From contig JBBELK010001193.1 in the NCBI GenBank assembly GCA_037783545.1, positions 87,202 to 151,201 of the forward strand: 64,000 nucleotides of DNA. Direction: 5' to 3'. The translations under genes and the position numbers were made by a program. The DNA comes from Henricia sp. BOLD:AAB3569 (Eukaryota; Echinodermata; Asteroidea; Spinulosida; Echinasteridae). The notes below the pieces were generated by a model. That model searched no databases. It was not told the origin of the DNA and was given only the letters and a program-made list of their open reading frames with translations. The stretch's first letter is position 1. Every line of letters starts with the position of its first letter. Below, piece after piece: positions 44,501 to 55,300 of the stretch.

Positions 44501-45224
44501 TAAAAGCAGACTACTTGTTTCTTTTTCTGCCAATGTCTTTCCCGTATCGCACCCAAATACTCCCCATCTGCGCGCTATCTACTTAAAAACGACGGGCGCT
44601 AACCACAAACCTGGGCGTATGAAAGTCACCGTCTCATTCGTACGATGCCCATGAGACGCCTCTACTGGGATGATAAATCACAACGTGCGAACGTTTGCTT
44701 TGAACTCATATAATGCAAAGGCCGTTGAACAGGCGAATAAAATCGGTCGTTTGGTAACATTGGCGAAATTGGACGGGCGACCATGGACATTTCCCTGCGC
44801 GTTTGTGCTTATTTGTCTTCGTTTCGACTTTACAAATTGCGCTGTGCGGAATAAATGCATTTTGGGCGCGGTGAAAGCCAAGCGAGCGCTACGTCCGTGT
44901 ACACACAAACCCCTCATGGTATATGGGATAGTCGGCTAAGGTTATGAAGCCATATGTCAAAAGGCCGCTATGGCACGTATACACTATTGTATAAGAGATC
45001 CGTTTTACGCTTATGATGCTATACCGCCATGTGAAACCAAAGCACAATAAAAGAGAAAGCCAAAGTGTGGTGGCTATCTCAGAAAAACGAAAGACATTTC
45101 ATAGTGACTAATTCTCAAACACCTTCCCATGAAAGGGAACGTACGAGTATGGAATTCTTACTCGGCTTAGAATGCCCAACGAGATCTAAGGAGGACGAGA
45201 AAAGTACGAGGAAAAGAACCATAC
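44501..45224. other. Unassigned non-coding stretch inside the retroelement
   Basis: Unique-looking sequence between the minisatellite and the first gag segment. Overlapping ORFs of 89 and 79 codons on opposite strands (44670-44939) have no recognisable domain. I see no tRNA, SINE head or strong promoter. It reads best as intron sequence of the element. Confidence 0.5.
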
Positions 45225-45668
45225 CCGAGAGGATTGCGCGACGGGCGCATTGCTGACAGTTGGAAAGGCCTGACTGGTTCCAGGTTCGGAAGATACCGTA
45301 TCGGATTTTGAAGGGGCTTTCGCAGGGACATCATCCGTCGCTTCGCTATCCCGGGACGCAGTCGCGTCGATCCGCGGTCTTTTGTTGATTGCCTGATCTA
45401 AAGGACCGGCGTCCACTCTTTCCAGCATTTCCTGCAGGTTGCGCTTTTGCCCTCCATTGGGAGCCAGAGCAAGGATGTGGTCTTTCCAACCTTGATCCAG
45501 GTCTCGTATTTGAAAGACGTCGTCCCAGCCATCGTGGATAAGTGCATCAAAGCACTTCTGTGATATGCGAAAAGTGGAGCACAAACCACGAAAAAGCGGA
45601 GCGACTGGATCCTCCGTGGCGCCATACTTGTCGGGATCTACCTGTATTGGGCCGTAATCCTTGGACAT
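45225..45668 (-). CDS. Retroelement gag, N-terminal segment
   Basis: 148 codons from ATG at 45668 (purine at -3); the open frame extends upstream to 45794 but those residues look non-conserved. The segment around residues 30-75 (CFDALIHDGWDDVFQIRDL, then PNGGQKRNLQEML) has the look of a small helical SAM-like domain seen in Gag proteins of DIRS/Ngaro elements. It is followed by an acidic, Ser/Thr/Pro/Ala-rich linker. Without splicing the frame would run to TAG at 45186-45188, giving 160 residues. Assignment as Gag rests on position and on the downstream zinc knuckle. Confidence 0.6.
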
Positions 45669-45794
45669 CTCGGCACCGCGTACGAAAACTCGCGACGTGG
45701 CTAACCCAATTGTAAAAACAACCACAAGACGACGCGATGTGTCATTACCTACAGAATGTATTGACGTAAAAGAGTGAACTAGTGTCGCACGCAT

Positions 45795-46305
45795 ATTTGT
45801 ACAAGAAAAGTCATGCGTGCTTGAGCAACAATGAGTGCGATTGGGCTAGAGAAATAATATGCATGCAGGGACAATAGCCCTCAACGCGCGGCGTCGAGGG
45901 TAGAAAAATTTCTGGAATTTAGGAAATTTCCTTGATATCCGCACTTGAATGTCAGCTATAGCTGAGAAATCCCAAAACTTTTAAACTCCATAACTGTTCG
46001 GAAATAAATTTCCCATTCGAGTGGTTGTCAGGTCTCAAGAATAATGCGGTAAATGGAAAATTGCCTTTCTTTAAAAATGCCTAAACAAAATTGATATTCC
46101 TAAACACATACCGTGAAGCAATAAATTGCTCTGCCCGAGCAGTACATGAGCCAAACTCTATCAAACCTTGGGTCAAATGCTGGCTGCAATTGACAAAATT
46201 CCGCTCTCCCGGACCAGAGCAAGGGGAGTCCTGACAGCAGGACGGTAGAATCGCAAATGACGCTTGTGTAGAGGAAGACGCCCTCCACGTCCACCGCGGT
46301 GCAAA
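45795..46305 (-). promoter_or_regulatory. 5' non-coding end of the tyrosine-recombinase element
   Basis: About 500 bp between the terminal inverted repeat and gag, where an internal promoter would be expected. It contains a 14-bp perfect palindrome TCAGCTATAGCTGA (45952-45965). I cannot identify a TATA box or initiator with confidence. Confidence 0.4.
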
Positions 46306-46306
46306 T
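46268..46306 (-). repeat. Right inverted terminus of the tyrosine-recombinase element
   Basis: Read on the minus strand it starts ATTTGCACCGCGGTGGA and ends CTCTAC, matching the left terminus at 31 of 39 positions. The final base overlaps the flanking TAG. Confidence 0.7.
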
Positions 46307-49300
46307 AGGTCAAAGTGTGTCCCAAATGCCGGCAAATTTGGAAATCAAGGAATTTTCCAACCAACTTCAAATTTTGCATGCTCCAAACTGTATATATTCC
46401 GCACTTGTCATGCAAAATTGACAGATTTTCGCTGGGAAATGACGGAGAAATTTCAGAGTTTAGGGAAAACGGAGCTCGGCTGCGTGGTTATTCCCCTAAC
46501 CGTGGCTGTTGGGACACCCTGCGCATGCGCTGGTGTACATTTCTACGGCCGTTGACTCACCCCAGATTGTGACGGGAATTAGGTCAAAGTGTGTCCCAAA
46601 TGCCGGCAAATTTGGAAATCAAGGAATTTTCCAACCAACTTCAAATTTAGCATGCTCCAAACTGTATATATTCCGCACTTGTCATGCAAAATTGACAGAT
46701 TTTCGCTGGGAAATGACGGAGAAATTTCAGAGTTTAGGGAAAACGGAGCTCGGCTGCGTGGTTATTCCCCTAACCGTGGCTGTTGGGACACCCTGCGCCG
46801 CGCTGGTGTACATTTGTACGGCCGTTGACTCACCCCAGATTGTGACGGGAATTAGGTCAAAGTGTGTCCCAAATGCCGGCAAATTTGGAAATCAAGGAAT
46901 TTTCCAACCAACTTCAAATTTTGCATGCTCCAAACTGTATATATTCCGCACTTGTCATGCAAAATTGACAGATTTTCGCTGGGAAATGACGGAGAAATTT
47001 CAGAGTTTAGGGAAAACGGAGCTCGGCTGCGTGGTTATTCCCCTAACCGTGGCTGTTGGGACACCCTGCGCATGCGCTGGTGTACATTTCTACGGCCGTT
47101 GACTCACCCCAGATTGTGACGGGAATTAGGTCAAAGTGTTCCAAATGCCGGCAAATTTGGAAATCAAGGAATTTTCCAACCAACTTCAAATTTTGCATGC
47201 TCCAAACTGTATATATTCCGCACTTGTCATGCAAAATTGACAGATTTTCGCTGGGAAATGACGGAGATATTTCAGAGTTTAGGGAAAACGGAGCTCGGCT
47301 GCGTGGTTATCCCCCTAACCGTGGCTGTTGGGACACCCTGCGCCGCGCTGGTGTACATTTCTACGGCCGTTGACTCACCCCAGATTGTGACGGGAATTAG
47401 GTCAAAGTGTGTCCCAAATGCCGGCAAATTTGGAAATCAAGGAATTTTCCAACCAACTTCAAATTTTGCATGCTCCAAACTGTATATATTCCGCACTTGT
47501 CATGCAAAATTGACAGATTTTCGCTGGGAAATGACGGAGAAATTTCAGAGTTTAGGGAAAACGGAGCTCGGCTGCGTGGTTATTCCCCTAACCGTGGCTG
47601 TTGGGACACCCTGCGCATGCGCCGCGCTGGTGTACATTTGTACGGCCGTTGACTCACCCCAGATTGTGACGGGAATTAGGTCAAAGTGTGTCCCAAATGC
47701 CGGCAAATTTGGAAATCAAGGAATTTTCCAACCAACTTCAAATTTTGCATGCTCCAAACTGTATATATTCCGCACTTGTCATGCAAAATTGACAGATTTT
47801 CGCTGGGAAATGAAGGAGATATTTCAGAGTTTAGGGAAAACGGAGCTCGGCTGCGTGGTTATTCCCCTAACCGTGGCTGTTGGGACACCCTGCGCCGCGC
47901 TGGTGTACATTTCTACGGCCGTTGACTCACCCCAGATTGTGACGGGAATTAGGTCAAAGTGTGTCCCAAATGCCGGCAAATTTGGAAATCAACGAATTTT
48001 CCAACCAACTTCAAATTTTGCATGCTCCAAACTGTATATATTCCGCACTTGTCATGCAAAATTGACAGATTTTCGCTGGGAAATGACGGAGAAATTTCAG
48101 AGTTTAGGGAAAACGGAGCTCGGCTGCGTGGTTATTCCCCTAACCGTGGCTGTTGGGACACCCTGCGCATGCGCCGCGCTGGTGTACATTTGTACGGCCG
48201 TTGACTCACCCCAGATTGTGACGGGAATTAGGTCAAAGTGTGTCCCAAATGCCGGCAAATTTGGAAATCAAGGAATTTTCCAACCAACTTCAAATTTTGC
48301 ATGCTCCAAACTGTATATATTCCGCACTTGTCATGCAAAATTGACAGATTTTCGCTGGGAAATGACGGAGAAATTTCAGAGTTTAGGGAAAACGGAGCTC
48401 GGCTGCGTGGTTATTCCCCTAACCGTGGCTGTTGGGACACCCTGCGCCGCGCTGGTGTACATTTGTACGGCCGTTGACTCACCCCAGATTGTGACGGGAA
48501 TTAGGTCAAAGTGTGTCCCAAATGCCGGCAAATTTGGAAATCAAGGAATTTTCCAACCAACTTCAAATTTTGCATGCTCCAAACTGTATATATTCCGCAC
48601 TTGTCATGTAAAATTGACAGATTTTCGCTGGGAAATGACGGAGAAATTTCAGAGTTTAGGGAAAACGGAGCTCGGCTGCGTGGTTATTCCCCTAACCGTG
48701 GCTGTTGGGACACCCTGCGCCGCGCTGGTGTACATTTGTACGGCCGTTGACTCACCCCAGATTGTGACGGGAATTAGGTCAAAGTGTGTCCCAAATGCCG
48801 GCAAATTTGGAAATCAAGGAATTTTCCAACCAACTTCAAATTTTGCATGCTCCAAACTGTATATATTCCGCACTTGTCATGCAAAATTGACAGATTTTCG
48901 CTGGGAAATGACGGAGAAATTTCAGAGTTTAGGGAAAACGGAGCTCGGCTGCGTGGTTATTCCCCTAACCGTGGCTGTTGGGACATCCTGCGCCGCGCTG
49001 GTGTACATTTCTACGGCCGTTGACTCACCCCAGATTGTGACGGGAATTAGGTCAAAGTGTGTCCCAAATGCCGGCAAATTTGGAAATCAAGGAATTTTCC
49101 AACCAACTTCAAATTTTGCATGCTCCAAACTGTATATATTCCGCACTTGTCATGCAAAATTGACAGATTTTCGCTGGGAAATGACGGAGAAATTTCAGAG
49201 TTTAGGGAAAACGGAGCTCGGCTGCGTGGTTATTCCCCTAACCGTGGCTGTTGGGACACCCTGCGCATGCGCCGCGCTGGTGTACATTTGTACGGCCGTT

Positions 49301-52300
49301 GACTCACCCCAGATTGTGACGGGAATTAGGTCAAAGTGTGTCCCAAATGCCGGCAAATTTGGAAATCAAGGAATTTTCCAACCAACTTCAAATTTTGCAT
49401 GCTCCAAACTGTATATATTCCGCACTTGTCATGCAAAATTGACAGATTTTCGCTGGGAAATGAAGGAGATATTTCAGAGTTTAGGGAAAACGGAGCTCGG
49501 CTGCGTGGTTATTCCCCTAACCGTGGCTGTTGGGACACCCTGCGCCGCGCTGGTGTACATTTCTACGGCCGTTGACTCACCCCAGATTGTGACGGGAATT
49601 AGGTCAAAGTGTGTCCCAAATGCCGGCAAATTTGGAAATCAAGGAATTTTCCAACCAACTTCAAATTTTGCATGCTCCAAACTGTATATATTCCGCACTT
49701 GTCATGCAAAATTGACAGATTTTCGCTGGGAAATGACGGAGAAATTTCAGAGTTTAGGGAAAACGGAGCTCGGCTGCGTGGTTATTCCCCTAACCGTGGC
49801 TGTTGGGACACCCTGCGCATGCGCCGCGCTGGTGTACATTTGTACGGCCGTTGACTCACCCCAGATTGTGACGGGAATTAGGTCAAAGTGTGTCCCAAAT
49901 GCCGGCAATTTGGAAATCAAGGAATTTTCCAACCAACTTCAAAATTTTGCATGCTCCAAACTGTATATATTCCGCACTTGTCATGCAAAATTGACAGATT
50001 TTCGCTGGGAAATGACGGAGAAATTTCAGAGTTTAGGGAAAACGGAGCTCGGCTGCGTGGTTATTCCCCTAACCGTGGCTGTTGGGACACCCTGCGCCGC
50101 GCTGGTGTACATTTGTACGGCCGTTGACTCACCCCAGATTGTGACGGGAATTAGGTCAAAGTGTGTCCCAAATGCCGGCAAATTTGGAAATCAAGGAATT
50201 TTCCAACCAACTTCAAATTTTGCATGCTCCAAACTGTATATATTCCGCACTTGTCATGCAAAAATTGACAGATTTTCGCTGGGAAATGACGGAGAAATTC
50301 AGAGTTTAGGGAAAACGGAGCTCGGCTGCGTGGTTATTCCCCTAACCGTGGCTGTTGGGACACCCTGCGCATGCGCTGGGTGTACATTTGTACGGCCGTT
50401 GACTCACCCCAGATTGTGACTGGAATTAGGTCAAAGTGTGTCCCAAATGCCGGCAAATTTGGAAATCAAGGAATTTTCCAACCAACTTCAAATTTTGCAT
50501 GCTCCAAACTGTATATATTCCGCACTTGTCATGCAAAATTGACAGATTTTCGCTGGGAAATGACGGAGAAATTTCAGAGTTTAGGGAAAACGGAGCTCGG
50601 CTGCGTGGTTATTCCCCTAACCGTGGCTGTTGGGACACCCTGCGCCGCGCTGGTGTACATTTGTACGGCCGTTGACTCACCCCAGATTGTGACGGGAATT
50701 AGGTCAAAGTGTGTCCCAATTGCCGGCAAATTTGGAAATCAAGGAATTTTCCAACCAACTTCAAATTTTGCATGCTCCAAACTGTATATATTCCGCACTT
50801 GTCATGCGAAATTGACAGATTTTCGCTGGGAAATGACGGAGAAATTTTAGAGTTTAGGGAAAACGGAGCTCGGCTGCGTGGTTATTCCCCTAACCGTGGC
50901 TGTTGGGACACCCTGCGCATGCGCTGGTGTACATTTCTACGGCCGTTGACTCACCCCAGATTGTGACGGGAATTAGGTCAAAGTGTGTCCCAAATGCGGC
51001 AAATTTGGAAATCAAGGAATTTTCCAACCAACTTCAAATTTTGCATGCTCCAAACTGTATATATTCCGCACTTGTCATGCAAAATTGACAGATTTTCGCT
51101 GGGAAATGACGGAGAAATTTCAGAGTTTAGGGAAAACGGAGCTCGGCTGCGTGGTTATTCCCCTAACCGTGGCTGTTGGGACACCCTGCGCCGCGCTGGT
51201 GTACATTTCTACGGCCGTTGACTCACCCCAGATTGTGACGGGAATTAGGTCAAAGTGTGTCCCAAATGCCGGCAAATTGGAAATCAAGGAATTTTCCAAC
51301 CAACTTCAAATTTTGCATGCTCCAAACTGTATATATTCCGCACTTGTCATGCAAAATTGACAGATTTTCGCTGGGAATTGACGGAGAAATGTCAGAGTTT
51401 AGGGAAAGCGCAGCTCGGCTACGTGGTTATTCTTCTAACCGTGGCTGTTGGGACACCCTGCGCTGCGCTTGTGTACATTTGTACGGCCGTTGACTCACCC
51501 CAGATTGTGACGGGAATTAGGTCAAAGTGTGTCCCAAATGCCGGCAAATTTGGAAATCAAGGAATTTTCCAACCAACTTCAAATTTTGCATGCTCCAAAC
51601 TGTATATATTCCGCACTTGTCATGCAAAATTGACAGATTTTCGCTAGGAAATGACGGAGAAATTTCAGAGTTTAGGGAAAGCGCAGCTCGGCTACGTGGT
51701 TATTCTTCTAACCGTGGCTGTTGGGACACCCTGCGCTGCGCTTGTGTACATTTGTACGGCCGTTGACTCACCCCAGATTGTGACGGGAATTAGGTCAAAG
51801 TGTGTCCCAAATGCCGGCAAATTTGGAAATCAAGGAATTTTCCAACCAACTTCAAATTTTGCATGCTCCAAACTGTATATATTCCGCACTTGTCATGCAA
51901 AATTGACAGATTTTCGCTGGGAAATGACTGAGAAATTTCAGAGTTTAGGGAAAACCGAGCTCGGCTGCGTGGTTATTCCCCTAACCGTGGCTGTTGGGAC
52001 ACCCTGCGCCGCGCTGGTGTACATTTGTACGGCCGTTGACTCACCCCAGATTGTGACGGGAATTAGGTCAAAGTGTGTCCCAAATGCCGGCAAATTTGGA
52101 AATCAAGGAATTTTCCAACCAACTTCAAATTTTGCATGCTCCAAACTGTATAAATTCCGCACTTGTCATGCAAAATTGACAGATTTTCGCTGGGAAATGA
52201 CGGAGAAATTTCAGAGTTTAGGGAAAAACGGAGCTCGGCTGCGTGGTTATTCCCCTAACCGTGGCTGTTGGGGACACCCTGCGCCGCGCTGGTGTACATT

Positions 52301-55300
52301 TGTACGGCCGTTGACTCACCCCAGATTGTGACGGGAATTAGGTCAAAGTGTGTCCCAAATGCCGGCAAATTTGGAAATCAAGGAATTTTCCAACCAACTT
52401 CAAATTTTGCATGCTCCAAACTGTATATATTCCGCACTTGTCAAGCAAAATTGACAGATTTTCGCTGGGAAATGACGGAGAAATTTCAGAGTTTAGGGAA
52501 AACGGAGCTCGGCTGCGTGGTTATTCCCCTAACCGTGGCTGTTGGGACACCCTGCGCCGCGCTGGTGTACATTTGTACGGCCGTTGACTCACCCCAGATT
52601 GTGACGGGAATTAGGTCAAAGTGTGTCCCAAATGCCGGCAAATTTGGAAATCAAGGAATTTTCCAACCAACTTCAAATTTTGCATGCTCCAAACTGTATA
52701 TATTCCGCACTTGTCAGGCAAAATTGACAGATTTTCGCTGGGAAATGACGGAGAAATTTCAGAGTTTAGGGAAAACGGAGCTCGGCTGCGTGGTTATTCC
52801 CCTAACCGTGGCTGTTGGGACACCCTGCGCATGCGCTGGTGTACATTTATACGGCCGTTGACTCACCCCAGATTGTGACGGGAATTAGGTCAAAGTGTGT
52901 CCCAAATGCCGGCAAATTTGGAAATCAAGGAATTTCCAACCAACTTCAAATTTTGCATGCTCCAAATTGTATATATTCCGCACTTGTTATGCAAAATTGA
53001 CAGATTTTCGCTGGGAAATGACGGAGAAATTTCAGAGTTTAGGGAAAACGGAGCTCGGCTGCGTGGTTATTCCCCTAACCGTGGCTGTTGGGACACCCTG
53101 CGCCGCGCTGGTGTACATTTGTACGGCCGTTGACTCACCCCAGATTGTGACGGGAATTAGGTCAAAGTGTGTCCCAAATGCCGGCAAATTAGGAAATCAA
53201 GGAATTTTCCAACCAACTTCAAATTTTGCATGCTCCAAACTGTATAAATTCCGCACTTGTCATGCAAAATTGACAGATTTTCGCTGGGAAATGACGGAGA
53301 AATGTCAGAGTTTAGGGAAAACGGAGCTCGGCTGCGTGGTTATTCCCCTAACCGTGGCTGTTGGGACACCCTGCGCCGCGCTGGTGTACATTTGTACGGC
53401 CGTTGACTCACCCCAGATTGTGACGGGAATTAGGTCAAAGTGTGTCCCAAATGCCGGCAAATTTGGAAATCAAGGAATTTTCCAACCAACTTCAAATTTT
53501 GCATGCTCCAAACTGTATAAATTCCGCACTTGTCATGCAAAATTGACAGATTTTCGCTGGGAAATGACGGAGAAATTTCAGAGTTTAGGGAAAACGGAGC
53601 TCGGCTGCGTGGTTATTCCCCTAACCGTGGCTGTTGGGACACCCTGCGCATGCGCTGGTGTACATTTATACGGCCGTTGACTCACCCCCAGATTGTGACG
53701 GGAATTAGGTCAAAGTGTGTCCCAAATGCCGGCAAATTTGGAAATCAAGGAATTTTCCAACCAACTTCAAATTTTGCATGCTCCAAACTGTATATATTCC
53801 GCACTTGTCAGGCAAAATTGACAGATTTTCGCTGGGAAATGACGGAGAAATTTCAGAGTTTAGGGAAAACGGAGCTCGGCTGCGTGGTTATTCCCCTAAC
53901 CGTGGGCTGTTGGGACACCCTGCGCATGCGCTGGTGTACATTTATACGGCCGTTGACTCACCCCAGATTGTGACGGGAATTAGGTCAAAGTGTGTCCCAA
54001 ATGCCGGCAAATTTGGAAATCAAGGAATTTTCCAACCAACTTCAAATTTTGCATGCTCCAAATTGTATATATTCCGCACTTGTTATGCAAAATTGACAGA
54101 TTTTCGCTGGGAAATGACGGAGAAATTTCAGAGTTTAGGGAAAACGGAGCTCGGCTGCGTGGTTATTCCCCTAACCGTGGCTGTTGGGACACCCTGCGCC
54201 GCGCTGGTGTACATTTGTACGGCCGTTGACTCACCCCAGATTGTGACGGGAATTAGGTCAAAGTGTGTCCCAAAATGCCGGCAAATTAGGAAATCAAGGA
54301 ATTTTCCAACCAACTTCAAATTTTGCATGCTCCAAACTGTATAAATTCCGCACTTGTCATGCAAAATTGACAGATTTTCGCTGGGAAATGACGGAGAAAT
54401 GTCAGAGTTTAGGGAAAACGGAGCTCGGCTGCGTGGTTATTCCCCTAACCGTGGCTGTTGGGACACCCTGCGCCGCGCTGGTGTACATTTGTACGGCCGT
54501 TGACTCACCCCAGATTGTGACGGGAATTAGGTCAAAGTGTGTCCCAAATGCCGGCAAATTTGGAAATCAAGGAATTTCCAACCAACTTCAAATTTTGCAT
54601 GCTCCAAACTGTATAAATTCCGCACTTGTCATGCAAAATTGACAGATTTTCGCTGGAAATGACGGAGAAATTTCAGAGTTTAGGGAAAACGGAGCTCGGC
54701 TGCGTGGTTATTCCCCTAACCGTGGCTGTTGGGACACCCTGCGCATGCGCTGGTGTACATTTATACGGCCGTTGACTCACCCCAGATTGTGACGGGAATT
54801 AGGTCAAAGTGTGTCCCAAATGCCGGCAAATTTGGAAATCAAGGAATTTTCCAACCAACTTCAAATTTTGCATGCTCCAAATTGTATATATTCCGCACTT
54901 GTCATGCAAAATTGACAGATTTTCGCTGGGAAATGACGGAGAAATTTTAGAGTTTAGGGAAAACGGAGCTCGGCTGCGTGGTTATTCCCCTAACCGTGGC
55001 TGTTGGGACACCCTGCGCCGCGCTGGTGTACATTTGTACGGCCGTTGACTCACCCCAGATTGTGACGGGAATTAGGTCAAAGTGTGTCCCATATGCCGGC
55101 AAATTTGGAAATCAAGGAAATTTCCAACCAACTACAAATTTTGCATGCTCCAAACTGTATATATTCCGCACTTGTCATGCAAAATTGACAGATTTTCGCT
55201 GGGAAATGACGGGGAAATTTCAGAGTTTAGGGAAAACGGAGCTCGGCTGCGTGGTTATTCCCCTAACCGTGGCTGTTGGGACACCCTGCGCATGCGCTGG

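Larger units (their letters stand above)
43415..45224 (-). other. Candidate intron 1 of the retroelement (1810 bp, minisatellite-rich)
   Basis: Donor CTCTCGG|GTATGG at the end of the first gag segment and acceptor TTATTTTCACCCTAG with a long CT-rich tract. Both sides are phase 0, so the frame reads through. The interval has no credible coding sequence; about 1 kb is the GC-hairpin minisatellite. The donor is only fair, so the exact edge is uncertain. Confidence 0.45.
38216..46305 (-). mobile_element. Tyrosine-recombinase retrotransposon (DIRS/Ngaro type), 8.09 kb
   Basis: A clean insertion: removing 8093 bp restores one 279-bp monomer, with TAG at both edges (38213-38215 and 46306-46308). 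Minus-strand order is gag (45668-45225 and 43414-42909), reverse transcriptase (42697-41785), RNase H plus SGNH-hydrolase-like domain (41602-39713), tyrosine recombinase (39699-38437). The ends form an imperfect inverted repeat (31 of 39), with 6 extra bases on the left. Inverted ends are typical of DIRS elements, whereas the SGNH-like domain and lack of a visible methyltransferase recall Ngaro elements, which usually have split direct repeats; I find no direct copy of the 5' terminus near the 3' end. One in-frame TGA in gag argues this copy is inactive. Confidence 0.88.

Noticed and set aside
44670..44939. 89-codon plus-strand and 79-codon minus-strand ORFs
   Set aside because: They overlap each other, have no known domain, and lie in what looks like intron sequence of the retroelement.
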